Notes under the pieces: generated by a model | What the model was told of the DNA's origin: nothing | Seen by the model: only the letters and a program-made list of their open reading frames with translations | Databases searched by the model: none | From: Cohaesibacter haloalkalitolerans | GTDB taxonomy: Bacteria > Pseudomonadota > Alphaproteobacteria > Rhizobiales > Cohaesibacteraceae | Length of the DNA: 64,000 nt | NCBI RefSeq assembly: GCF_003574655.1 | Contig: NZ_QNUM01000007.1 | Location: 186,001 to 250,000, forward strand | Reading direction: 5' to 3' | In this document: one piece after another, positions 8,629 to 16,758 of the stretch | How positions within the stretch are numbered: the first letter of the stretch is position 1 | How the letters are laid out: each line of letters opens with the position of its first letter | Made by a program: the position numbers and the translations under genes

Positions 8629-9366
8629 ATGGGCGACATGACAGACCGATTCAGTCTGCTGCAAGAAACTATTTTCCGGGAAATCCAGAATGCTGAAAAT
8701 GTCGAGAAGGCAGTTTTCACATTGCGGGATGGCTACAGCCTCGGACATGTCACCTATCATCTGGCCCAGACGATCAAGGGCGATTTGCATATTGACTCGC
8801 CATTTGTGAGAACAACCTACCCGCCGGAATGGATCGCCATCTATCTGACGCGTAGCTATGTTACCGTCGATCCGGTGATCAAGGAAGGCATGCGCCGCAG
8901 TCTGCCGTTTGACTGGTCCGAGCTGGAACCCACCGAAGAAGCCATGAAGATGATGGTTGAGTTCCACGCTCAAGGAATGGGCGAATTCGGCTATTCCATC
9001 CCGATCACGGACAAGGTGGGACGTCGCGCACTGCTGTCGGTCAACTCCAAACCGGGAGAGCGGAACTGGTCCAAGGTGGTTCAATCCTTCCGTCCGGACT
9101 GGATGGATCTGGCACATGTGCTGCACAAGAAGGCAATCATCGAACTGTTCGGTGACGAGGATCCCGTGCCGATCCTCAGTCCACGTGAACTTGAAACGCT
9201 ACACTGGTCTGCACAGGGCAAGGACTACAAGGAAATCAGCGCCATCATCGGTATTTCCGAACACACGGTTCGCACCTACATGCGATCAGCCCGCTACAAG
9301 CTGAATTGCGCAAACATGTCCCAGGCCGTTGCCAAGGCCCTGAAGCTCAATCTTATCGATCTCTAG
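8629..9366 (+). CDS. LuxR-family autoinducer-binding transcriptional regulator
   Basis: A 245-residue quorum-sensing regulator with an N-terminal autoinducer-binding domain (about 20-165) and a C-terminal LuxR helix-turn-helix (about 180-242, 'LSPRELETLHWSAQGKDYKEISAIIGISEHTVRTYM'). The acyl-homoserine-lactone pocket residues expected of the family can be traced: the W and Y in 'YPPEWIAIYLTRSYVTVDPV' and the W in 'FDWSEL'. It is followed by a luxI gene in the same direction, 136 bp downstream. Start ATG 8629; an in-frame ATG at 8638 is an alternative and neither has a strong ribosome-binding site. Probably autoregulated through the upstream palindromes. Confidence 0.93.
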   Translation: MGDMTDRFSLLQETIFREIQNAENVEKAVFTLRDGYSLGHVTYHLAQTIKGDLHIDSPFVRTTYPPEWIAIYLTRSYVTVDPVIKEGMRRSLPFDWSELEPTEEAMKMMVEFHAQGMGEFGYSIPITDKVGRRALLSVNSKPGERNWSKVVQSFRPDWMDLAHVLHKKAIIELFGDEDPVPILSPRELETLHWSAQGKDYKEISAIIGISEHTVRTYMRSARYKLNCANMSQAVAKALKLNLIDL

Positions 9367-9405
9367 CCCCCTTATACACCCTTGGCTCGCCCTCACTTCG
9401 CGTCG

Positions 9406-9425
9406 CGCAATACTACATTTGTGCG
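9406..9425. promoter_or_regulatory. Weak 20-bp dyad upstream of luxI
   Basis: CGCAATACTACATTTGTGCG has CGCA/TGCG outer arms and 6 of 10 complementary pairs, about 78 bp before the luxI start. It is the best lux-box-like element in the luxR-luxI gap but is degenerate. Confidence 0.2.
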
Positions 9426-9502
9426 AACCCATTTATGCGAATTTTCAAGCCGGACTTTTTGAAACATTGTGGCTCTATCAGTTTTACCGATGGAGCAAAA
9501 AG

Positions 9503-10156
9503 ATGTTTGTGACACTGCAAGCCCATGAATATCACAAATATCCAGTTTTGATGGATCGCATGTTCAGGCTCCGCAAGGAGGTTTTCGCCGACCAGCTCGA
9601 GTGGGATGTGTCCGTTGAAAATGGCCGTGAACGCGATTTCTATGACGAGAAGATGCCCGTCTATCTGGTGTGGTGCAACGAAGAGAGGACGGTGCTTTAT
9701 GGCTCGATGCGGCTGATGCCGACGACCGGCCCGACCTTGCTTTATGACGTCTTCCGCCGGACTTTCCCGGTCGAGCTTTCACTGTCAGCCCCCGGTATCT
9801 GGGAAGGCACCCGGATGTGCATTGATCAGGACGCCCTTGCTCGCGACTATCCGAACATCGACCCGGGTCGGGCCTTCAGCCTGATGTTCCTGGCGCTGTG
9901 CGAATGCGCGCTCGATCATGGCATTCATACCATGATCTCCAACTATGAGCCGCAGATGAAGCTGATCTATCGCCGTGCTGGCGTTGATGTCCATGAACTG
10001 GGCCGTGCTGATGGCTATGGCAAACGCCCGGTCTGCTGCGGCATGTTCGAGGTCTCTGACGCGGTTCTGAGCCGGATGCAATCCAAGCTTGGCATCTCAT
10101 CTACGCTTTATCACAAAAACGGGCGCCACCCGGACCCGATTGAACTTGCAGCTTGA
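9503..10156 (+). CDS. LuxI-type N-acyl-homoserine lactone synthase
   Basis: A 217-residue autoinducer synthase that makes N-acyl-homoserine lactone from S-adenosylmethionine and an acyl carrier. The invariant LuxI residues are all visible: R and F in 'RLRKEVF', W in 'LEWDV', E/D pairs in 'GRERDFYDE', the R in 'GSMRL', and E/R in 'WEGTRMCID'. Start ATG 9503 is chosen because GGAG at 9492-9495 gives a well-spaced ribosome-binding site; an upstream in-frame ATG at 9419 lacks one. It pairs with the luxR gene just upstream. The acyl chain length cannot be read from sequence. Confidence 0.95.
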   Translation: MFVTLQAHEYHKYPVLMDRMFRLRKEVFADQLEWDVSVENGRERDFYDEKMPVYLVWCNEERTVLYGSMRLMPTTGPTLLYDVFRRTFPVELSLSAPGIWEGTRMCIDQDALARDYPNIDPGRAFSLMFLALCECALDHGIHTMISNYEPQMKLIYRRAGVDVHELGRADGYGKRPVCCGMFEVSDAVLSRMQSKLGISSTLYHKNGRHPDPIELAA

Positions 10157-10502
10157 TACCCGGAACTCTGTTTAATCACAGATTTTAGGATCCGAATGAC
10201 CGCTTGAAACCCGGTCGCCAAAAGAAACACGACGAAAGGGCATGAGACTGAGACAATTGCAGAAGGCCATTTTGGGTCATTCCAATCATGCAAGTCCTGC
10301 TTTCAACCCTGAACAGACAGACAATAACCTGAGGACAGCTCAGTAAAAGCAACAAAAGAGCCAGCAACGATGTGAAGAGGCCGTCACCTTTTCCATAATG
10401 GCTTCAACAACAAAAGCATAGGTTTTTGAAATAAATAAAACTGAATGCCAACGTCCCCAGGCTTTCACAATTTTCATGTAGCTCGGTGCTACTGACAACT
10501 TG
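10157..10502. other. Intergenic region after luxI
   Basis: No convincing gene. A weak TCTGT/ACAGA stem followed by TTTT lies just after the luxI stop (near 10168-10185) and may end luxI transcription. The minus strand has an open frame of 133 codons (10340-10741), but its composition is unlike a protein and a strong terminator lies inside it. Confidence 0.4.
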
Positions 10503-10534
10503 AAGCGTCGCTGTTCACAGTGACGCTTTTTTTT
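10503..10534 (+). terminator. Strong intrinsic terminator, no gene directly upstream
   Basis: An 11-bp stem (10503-10513 with 10518-10528, one G-T pair), loop TTCA, followed by eight T (10527-10534). It lies 347 bp after the luxI stop, so it ends either a long luxI 3' UTR or a separate small RNA. Confidence 0.75.
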
Positions 10535-11078
10535 ATATTTTCTCTCATGACGCCCCAGACCCCATTCAGGCATCGCTGTTGATGTATGCCAGCAGAGCCC
10601 TTTGGATCTGGTCCAATATGCACCAACATGGCGATTGCAGAAAATCGAAGGTGAAGGCTTCCCTTCGGGCCACTTTGCCTCATGGGGCGTGTTTTTGACC
10701 AAAACGCCTCGCCAGTCATGGACAGAATCGTAGATTTTCACGGCTTCGAAATTACAGGTTCATCCATGTTCATCGGCCGTATCCTTTGTATAATCTTATC
10801 AAGAATTTGAATAAGGGTTGGAGCATGGTCTCACAGCCCGGTCCAAGGAAGTGTATGGCGGGATTTTCATCCCCTGTGGTTGAATTCAAATCGCATGTGG
10901 ACTTGCACCCAGGGAGAGAACAGTCTGGTTGCCCATCAGGAGGATAGGGCATGACTGGTGGTTTCGCGCCATCCAAAAGACAAAGCATTCCAATTCGTTC
11001 GCGCTGGCAACACCTGTCTGTTTGTACAGTTTGCCTGTGCACCAAAAACATCTGACTGTTTACCCAAGGGAGGGTCCT
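10535..11078. other. Intergenic region upstream of the sugar-binding protein gene
   Basis: About 540 bp with no supportable gene. It must carry the promoter of the downstream binding protein. The reading frame of that gene extends back to a TTG at 10929, but this upstream part lacks a signal peptide and ribosome-binding site, so it is treated as leader. Confidence 0.45.
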
Positions 11079-12362
11079 GTGAAATTCAAGATGACGATTT
11101 TGGCCGCGCTGATGGCCGCCACCAGTCTTTCGGTCGCCAATGCCGCAGATCTGCGCATGTCCTGGTGGGGCGGCAACAGCCGCCACGAAGCAACCCAGAA
11201 GGCTCTGACCTACTGCGGTGACAAGCTTGGCCACACCATCGCGCCGGAATTCACGTCCTGGACCGGCCATCTGACCAAGGTTACCACCCAGTTGGCTGGT
11301 GGCACAGAAGCTGACATCATGCAGATCAACTGGCCATGGTTGCCGTTGTTCTCCAAGGATGGCAACGGCTTTGCCGATATCAACAATTTCAAGGACATCA
11401 TCGACCTCACCCAGTGGTCCGACAGCGAGCTGGCCTCTACCAGCGTTGCCGGAAAGCTTCAGGGCCTGCCGCTTTCCATCACCGGTCGCGTGCCATGGTT
11501 CAACACGACCACCTACGAGAAGGCTGGGGTTGCCTTGCCAACAAGCTGGGATGAACTGGAAGCTGCTGCAAAGGTCTTCAAGGAAAAACTCGGCGACAAC
11601 TACTATCCGTATGAAGCCACAGGGCTTGAGTCCAAGGGTCTGGATGCGCGCGGCCTGATCATGGTCTATCTGACGCAGAAGACCGGCAAGACCATGATCG
11701 ACCCGGAAACTCTCGCCCTCAACTATTCCGTCGAGGATTTCAAGGCTGGTCTTGAAATGTATGGCCGCTTTGCAGACAGTGGCGTTATCGTGCCATGGAA
11801 GACCGTTGCCGCTGCCGGTGCCAATATGCCTCTGCACGAAAACCCGAACTGGGCTGACGGCCATATCGCTGGCACCTATCAGTGGGATACCACCTATCAC
11901 AAGATCGCAGATCCTCTGAAGGAAGGTCAGGAACTGGTTCCAACCCCGATCCTGAAGAATGCCGATGCGACCAATGATGGTGTATTCCGCAAACCTTCCA
12001 TGCTGTTCTCGATCTCCAAGAATTCGAAGAACCCGAAGGCTGCTGCTGAAGTCATGAACTGCCTGCTCAACGATACCGGTGCAGCCGAGATCCTTGGCAC
12101 GACCCGCGGCATTCCCGCTTCCAAGGCTGCGCTCAACTATCTGATGGAAAAGGGTGCCATCGAACCGGTTCTGCTGAAAGCCCACAAACTTGTTCTGGAC
12201 TCTACCGGCCCGGCGATTTCGCCTTTCTTTGATCATCCGAAGATCATTGAAGTCTATGGCGATGCGCTCGAAATGTTCGCTTATGGCGAAATGAGTGCTG
12301 AAGAGGCCGCCGTTGAAATCCATGACGGCATGGCTGAAATTCTGGAAGACCTGAAGAAATAA
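11079..12362 (+). CDS. Sugar-type ABC transporter substrate-binding protein (orphan)
   Basis: A 427-residue periplasmic binding protein of the CUT1 carbohydrate family. The signal peptide is clear (VKFKMTILAALMAATSLSVANA, cleavage before ADLRM), and 'MSWWGGNSRHEATQKAL' is the typical first strand. Start GTG 11079 is chosen because AAGGGAGGG (11066-11074) lies four bases upstream and the signal peptide begins exactly there. No permease or ATPase gene is adjacent, so it must feed a transporter encoded elsewhere. A strong terminator follows at 12410. The ligand is unknown, probably a sugar or oligosaccharide. Confidence 0.88.
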   Translation: MKFKMTILAALMAATSLSVANAADLRMSWWGGNSRHEATQKALTYCGDKLGHTIAPEFTSWTGHLTKVTTQLAGGTEADIMQINWPWLPLFSKDGNGFADINNFKDIIDLTQWSDSELASTSVAGKLQGLPLSITGRVPWFNTTTYEKAGVALPTSWDELEAAAKVFKEKLGDNYYPYEATGLESKGLDARGLIMVYLTQKTGKTMIDPETLALNYSVEDFKAGLEMYGRFADSGVIVPWKTVAAAGANMPLHENPNWADGHIAGTYQWDTTYHKIADPLKEGQELVPTPILKNADATNDGVFRKPSMLFSISKNSKNPKAAAEVMNCLLNDTGAAEILGTTRGIPASKAALNYLMEKGAIEPVLLKAHKLVLDSTGPAISPFFDHPKIIEVYGDALEMFAYGEMSAEEAAVEIHDGMAEILEDLKK

Positions 12363-12409
12363 TGCGCAGACGGGGAGCCCCCCCCCCTGAACGCGACACA
12401 GAAACAGAC

Positions 12410-12440
12410 AAGGCCCGGCATTCATCCTGCCGGGCCTTGT
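12410..12440. terminator. Terminator between convergent genes
   Basis: A perfect 11-bp stem, AAGGCCCGGCA/TGCCGGGCCTT, with a 7-nt loop, 48 bp after the binding-protein stop. A short TTGTT tail follows on the plus strand. It may also serve the converging PHP gene. Confidence 0.7.
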
Positions 12441-12474
12441 TCCATTTCAATGACCGGCCAGCTCACCGACCGGC

Positions 12475-13359
12475 TCAATCGATAAACAGCTTTCTGGCGC
12501 TGCGGGTAAGCGACTTCAGCCTGTCAGGAGACTGGCTCTGCGGATAGAGCAGCTTGTAGTCCTGCTTCTGCATATATTCGATGCTTGAGGTCAGTAGGCC
12601 GCGGGAAATTTTCCCCACCGCGCGGAAGTCAGCGATGGTCCGCATGATCGGTTTCAGGGTCTGGCGGGTTGCCAGCGCTTCAAAGAAGCTCTCGTCCTCG
12701 CTCTTCTGCATGGCGCTGAAGAGGTTGATGTCGCGTGGCCGGTGGGCATCGGAGCCGAAGCTGCGCCCTACCCCGGCTGGTACCAGTGCTTCGGGGAAGT
12801 GGGCCGTCTTTTCCAACTGATCCTTGAATTTCGTTCTGGGCAGCGCGTCGAGCGGGACTTCAAGAAACGAACCGTTCGACATTTCGATATAGTCGAAATG
12901 GGGCAACAGCGCGCAGGTTGTCTCCAACCCCAGACCGGTGACAATGCCGGTGGTACTTGGTGAGAAGGGATGCGGCAGGATGGTGATGCATTCGTCGGAC
13001 TGCATGGTGATCGCGTCATGGATAGACCATGAGAAAGCAGGAAATTCTTCCAGAGCATATGCCAACGCCTGACGGCTCGGACACAACTGGATCACCTCAA
13101 CCCCTTCCCGCGAGATATTTTCGACACCCGGCACGACATGCAGCGACAGGCCATGATGGCGAACCATATCGCACAGGAAGTCATAGGCCTCCAGCGGCCT
13201 CTTGTAGGCATGTTCGGTTGAGCACAGGCCGTGAAGATGCCTCACACGCGAGGCAAGATGGGTTGCGATCCGCCTGCGCCTTGAATGATTGCGCCGAAAG
13301 ACATTGGCATGAAAATGCGTATCGATCACGACAGAGCTGTCTGGCTCATAAACGCCCAT
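12475..13359 (-). CDS. PHP-domain metal-dependent phosphoesterase
   Basis: A 294-residue protein of the PHP superfamily. Metal-binding motifs appear in order: 'DTHFHAN' (residues 13-19), 'STEHAYKRP' (about 47-55), 'GVE' near 78, 'HPFSPS' near 130, and 'GSDAHRP' near 203. This is the arrangement expected of stand-alone PHP phosphoesterases such as histidinol-phosphatase-like or 3',5'-nucleotide phosphatases; substrate unknown. The CDP-alcohol phosphatidyltransferase gene lies upstream on the same strand, 242 bp away, with a perfect 22-bp palindrome between them. Start ATG 13359 with an AGGAG site 11-12 bp upstream. Confidence 0.82.
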   Translation of the reverse strand: MGVYEPDSSVVIDTHFHANVFRRNHSRRRRIATHLASRVRHLHGLCSTEHAYKRPLEAYDFLCDMVRHHGLSLHVVPGVENISREGVEVIQLCPSRQALAYALEEFPAFSWSIHDAITMQSDECITILPHPFSPSTTGIVTGLGLETTCALLPHFDYIEMSNGSFLEVPLDALPRTKFKDQLEKTAHFPEALVPAGVGRSFGSDAHRPRDINLFSAMQKSEDESFFEALATRQTLKPIMRTIADFRAVGKISRGLLTSSIEYMQKQDYKLLYPQSQSPDRLKSLTRSARKLFID

Positions 13360-13415
13360 TCAAGGCGGCTCCTCTCCTCATGGCGTGCCCTTGATGCCAT
13401 ATCGCTGCCTTCTCC

Positions 13416-13437
13416 ATAACATGACATGTCATGTTAT
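13416..13437. promoter_or_regulatory. Perfect 22-bp palindrome upstream of the PHP gene
   Basis: ATAACATGACA is followed immediately by its exact reverse complement. It lies 57 bp before the PHP gene start, where an operator of a dimeric repressor would sit. No T-tract is present, so it is not a terminator. The cognate regulator is not identified. Confidence 0.55.
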
Positions 13438-13601
13438 CGCAGTCTCGCGGGAGGCCCCGGTCTGGCCAGCATGGGCCATGCGGATGCCCGGACACACAGC
13501 TGCGACCTCACCGCCGGACTGCTTCGTTGGGTAATTCTAGCAACAGCGCTCACCGGACACCAGACTTTTCGCATGGCAAGCAGCCGAGCCCTGTGCCTTC
13601 A

Positions 13602-14195
13602 TCATCGCATGCCTTTGAAGACCAACCGGAAAAGGGCAAAGAAATAGACCAGATAATAGGCCAGAAACAGCAGGGCAAAGACGTTGATTAGCAGGCTGCT
13701 CTGAACATAGAGCGCCACGATATAGATGATGAAATAGAGATATTTGACCCGCAGGATGAAGGGCATCCGCACACTGATGAGGTTGCAGATCACCATCAGA
13801 TAGACGGTGTGGCCATAGAAGAAGGCAAACAGAATGTTGGCCAAGATGTCTGCATCGAGCCAGAAGATGGCCCCGAGGGCGACAAGCACCACGCCAAACT
13901 GATCGGTAAAGATGTCAACCAGCGATCCACCCGCGCTGTCTTCCCGGTTCAGCCGGGCCAGAGGCCCATCCAGCCCATCCATGAGAACGTAGAGCACAAA
14001 TCCTGCCGCAGCCAGATTCCAATAGTTGGCGGGCATGGCGACCGCGAAGGTCGCGAACAGGCCGCCAACGAAACTGAGCATCGTCGGGGTCACACCTTTG
14101 GCGGCAAGAAAGCGCACGAGCGGACGGAAGAGCAGATCTCTTTTCGCCGCAAAAGCGGCCTGCTTCTCGCCCTCTCCTTTATTGAAATAATCCAA
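13602..14195 (-). CDS. CDP-alcohol phosphatidyltransferase family protein
   Basis: A 197-residue integral membrane enzyme with about five to six hydrophobic segments. The complete family motif D-x2-D-G-x2-A-R-x8-G-x3-D-x3-D is present around residues 73-98 ('DGLDGPLAR' then 'GSLVDIFTD'). The family transfers a phosphatidyl or similar group from a CDP-alcohol to an acceptor such as glycerol phosphate, inositol or another lipid precursor. The acceptor cannot be inferred. Start TTG at 14195 is preceded by AGGTG eight bases upstream; this start is moderately secure. Confidence 0.87.
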   Translation of the reverse strand: MDYFNKGEGEKQAAFAAKRDLLFRPLVRFLAAKGVTPTMLSFVGGLFATFAVAMPANYWNLAAAGFVLYVLMDGLDGPLARLNREDSAGGSLVDIFTDQFGVVLVALGAIFWLDADILANILFAFFYGHTVYLMVICNLISVRMPFILRVKYLYFIIYIVALYVQSSLLINVFALLFLAYYLVYFFALFRLVFKGMR

Positions 14196-14623
14196 ACTGT
14201 TTTCACCTGATCTTGTGTGTGGTCACTTATAACAGAAACTGAAATCTCATGCTTCGATTACCTGCTTTTCCGCCTTTCTGGCCAGTGATATCAGAAACAA
14301 TGCAGAAATATTCACCATTTGACGCAGTCTCCCGGAAAAGAGATTGCAAGCATTCCAATTGGGGCTTAAACCCTAAGTCGGAGGACTTCCAAGGTGATGG
14401 CCTTGAAAAGGCCCTTTTCCGGAGAGACAATTGGTTCTATATCGTTTGATATAGTGTGTCCCTTCTTGGAACCGAGACATAAAAAGCAAAATTATTTTTT
14501 GTCTTTTAAAAGAAAATAGTGACTTTCTGTGCTATGCAGAGACGGGCCTTGCGGATCGTGAGGAACAGCTCCATCGCCAGTGGCACTTCGGTTTTGTAAA
14601 CAAGAAGAAAGAGACGAGAAACC
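14196..14623. other. Divergent intergenic region with several inverted repeats
   Basis: A 428-bp spacer between the phosphatidyltransferase and DUF2062 genes. It contains GGCCTT-gaa-AAGGCC (14399-14413), a distant CCGGAAAAG/CTTTTCCGG pair (near 14333 and 14414), and the dyad listed at 14437. No reading frame is supportable. Confidence 0.45.
14437..14454. promoter_or_regulatory. 18-bp inverted repeat (candidate operator)
   Basis: CTATATC-gttt-GATATAG, perfect 7-bp arms with a 4-bp spacer, in the promoter region upstream of the DUF2062 gene. It could bind a dimeric regulator. No regulator is known. Confidence 0.35.
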
Positions 14624-15232
14624 GTGATTTTTGGTCGGAAGAACAAACCCAAACTTGCTGAGCGTGTCCGTATTTTCCTATGGCCACGCCGAAGTTGGAA
14701 GCGCTCGGGTGTCTATTATATCAAGCGCGTTCTGCGCCTGACCGGCTCTCCCTATGCCATCGCGGCCGGGGTTGCCTCGGGGGTGTTTGCCTCCTTCACG
14801 CCATTCCTCGGATTTCATTTCATCATAGCCTGGGCCGTTGCCTTCGCCATTGGCGGCAATCTACTGGCCGCTGCGGTTGGAACAGCTGTGGGCAATCCGC
14901 TTTCATTCCCCTTCATCTGGAGTGCCACCTACTCCACAGGCTGCCTGATCCTCGGCCAACCGATCCTGCATCACCAGATCCATGCCCTGAAGCACGGGTT
15001 GCTGTCGCAGTCGCTTTCGGCGATTCTGCCGACCATCAAGATCATGGCGGTCGGCGCGATTCCTGTGGGCATCGCCGTTTCCCTGCTGTTCTATTACCTG
15101 ACCCGTCAGGCCGCCCGTTCCTATCAGCATCGGCGCAAGGCACACTTGGCCGAGAAGGCCTTCGAGGCCGGGCGCTGGCGTCAGGAACTGGCAGAGCATT
15201 CGGACATGACCTCCAAGGCCACCAGCAACTAG
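14624..15232 (+). CDS. DUF2062 membrane protein
   Basis: A 202-residue protein with three hydrophobic segments (about 45-75, 78-110 and 137-160). The segment 'GSPYAIAAGVASGVFASFTPFLGFHF' is the hallmark of DUF2062, followed by 'AVGNPLSFPFIW'. The C-terminus is charged and probably cytoplasmic. Family function is unknown. Start is a GTG at 14624 with only a weak purine-rich upstream tract. Confidence 0.85.
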   Translation: MIFGRKNKPKLAERVRIFLWPRRSWKRSGVYYIKRVLRLTGSPYAIAAGVASGVFASFTPFLGFHFIIAWAVAFAIGGNLLAAAVGTAVGNPLSFPFIWSATYSTGCLILGQPILHHQIHALKHGLLSQSLSAILPTIKIMAVGAIPVGIAVSLLFYYLTRQAARSYQHRRKAHLAEKAFEAGRWRQELAEHSDMTSKATSN

Positions 15233-15310
15233 ATTCTTCCGATTTATCCGGTTGGCAAAATGCATCCGGCACGACGGCGCGTTGCTTTGGCACGGTCGTT
15301 CGGTTTTTTG

Positions 15311-15348
15311 GCAAAAACAATGCGGGCCGATAACAGTCAGCCCGCATT
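15311..15348 (-). terminator. Terminator shared by convergent DUF2062 and hydroxyacid dehydrogenase genes
   Basis: A perfect 9-bp stem, AATGCGGGC/GCCCGCATT (15319-15327, 15340-15348). Read on the minus strand it is followed by TTGTTTTTG, so it mainly ends the dehydrogenase transcript, 33 bp after that stop codon. Confidence 0.7.
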
Positions 15349-15380
15349 GCGTTTCTTGAAAGGGTCAAAAGCGCGAAGGC

Positions 15381-16370
15381 TCACTTTGCCTTGTGCGGGC
15401 CAGTCCCAGCGTCGACCATGGTTGCCTTGATGAAGGCAATCGACTCATCAAGCTTCCTGCTTTCCCATTCATTGAGCGCAACCGGCACCTGCATGATGAT
15501 GCCTTCCCGACCGATGATGCACGGCATGCTCAGCGCAACGTCACCATCGTGGCCATATTGGCCGCGCAGGGTGGTGCAGGCCGGATAGATGCTGCGCTCG
15601 TCAAGCAAAACCGCCTTGGCCATGGTGATGGCGGCCTGAGCGACACCGGCGTTGGTCCAACCCTTGCCGTTCAGAACCTCGTAGGCGGCAGAGACAATGC
15701 TTGTCTTGACCAGTTCCGGGCTGGAGATGTCCTTGCTGGCGGAAAGATAGTCATCCACTTCAGCAAACGGAATGCCACCAACGCTGACATGGCTGAGCAC
15801 CGGGAAGGCCGTGCTGCCATGCTCGCCCATCATGTAACCAGAGACCGATTTGGGGTCGATTGCGTAGGTATCCGCGATCAGCTTGCGCAGCCGTGCAGAG
15901 TCCAGCATGGTGCCCGTGCCAAACACCCGGCCCTTGGGGTAGCCGAACTCGTTTTCCGCGATATAGACCATGGTGTCGAGCGGGTTGGTGATGAGGATGA
16001 CGATGGCCTCTTTGGTGTATTCGGTGATCCCCGCCATCACCTGCCGGATGACCTCGCAGTTGGACTTTGTCAGCAGGGTACGGTCTGGTTCGGCCTTGGG
16101 GTTGTCCGGGTCGGGCAGAACGCTGCCGCCAGCAGCGACGACAATCACGTCTGCATCAGCGCACTGTTCATAGCCGCCAGCCTTGACGTCGACATTGTTC
16201 ATGTAGGTCAGGGCCGTCGCCTGAGCCTGATCCAGCGCCTCGCCGTAGGCGACGTTCTGCAAAATATCAATGACGCCGATTTCTGCAAACAATCCCGTCT
16301 TCATGGCATCTGCCAGCACGTAGGACCCTACGTGACCGACGCCAACAACAACCAGTTTATTCTTGTTCAT
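15381..16370 (-). CDS. L-lactate/malate dehydrogenase family, 2-hydroxyacid dehydrogenase-like
   Basis: A 329-residue NAD-dependent enzyme. The nucleotide-binding glycine motif is 'VVGVGHVGSYV' near the N-terminus, the proton-relay histidine lies in 'GEHGSTAFPVLSHV', and 'ITNPLDTMVYI' is the conserved central segment. The substrate loop after 'VAAGGS' is longer than in classical lactate or malate dehydrogenases and contains 'LPDPDNPKAEPDRTLL', so the specificity is not standard; L-2-hydroxyisocaproate-type enzymes are one possibility. Start ATG 16370 is chosen over the GTG at 16394 because GAAGAG lies upstream. Monocistronic. Confidence 0.85.
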   Translation of the reverse strand: MNKNKLVVVGVGHVGSYVLADAMKTGLFAEIGVIDILQNVAYGEALDQAQATALTYMNNVDVKAGGYEQCADADVIVVAAGGSVLPDPDNPKAEPDRTLLTKSNCEVIRQVMAGITEYTKEAIVILITNPLDTMVYIAENEFGYPKGRVFGTGTMLDSARLRKLIADTYAIDPKSVSGYMMGEHGSTAFPVLSHVSVGGIPFAEVDDYLSASKDISSPELVKTSIVSAAYEVLNGKGWTNAGVAQAAITMAKAVLLDERSIYPACTTLRGQYGHDGDVALSMPCIIGREGIIMQVPVALNEWESRKLDESIAFIKATMVDAGTGPHKAK

Positions 16371-16758
16371 GTCTTTCTCTTCACTCTGATCCACTCGCCC
16401 AAAGGGGCGGGCAAGGGCAAATGAACATCTCCCATGAGCGTGGCCTTGTGGCCGATCCGTGGACTGGCTTCACGACAATGATTGAACATCCGGTGATCCG
16501 GGCCTGAGCGCCGGCACGCTCCAGAAGGGGAAGTGATCCGGACGATAGGCCCGCAGAGGCAGTAAGACACGCCAGCGAGGGAGGCATTCAAGTCAATTTG
16601 ATCAGGTGGGAGCATAGACCATTCTGCCGCCGGGCTCCAGCCTTTCGATCACGGGATATGCCGCATGGCCGGATTGCAGGGAGCGGCCAGCGGAAGACCA
16701 GTTTGCTCACCGGTTGCAGGCGTTGCCAGACGTAGCAAAGCGGCGAGAAGCGATCCGT
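16371..16758. other. Intergenic region between dehydrogenase and nucleoside operon
   Basis: About 390 GC-rich base pairs between the last gene of the nucleoside operon and the dehydrogenase, both on the minus strand. It should hold the operon terminator and the dehydrogenase promoter, but I could not identify a clear hairpin with a T-tract or a reading frame. Confidence 0.4.

Noticed and set aside
10340-10741. 133-codon minus-strand frame
   Set aside because: Composition is unlike a folded protein and a strong terminator hairpin lies within it.
10770-12425. Minus-strand open frame of 551 codons opposite the sugar-binding protein
   Set aside because: It mirrors a gene with signal peptide, ribosome-binding site and family motifs on the other strand, and its own translation has no recognisable domain.
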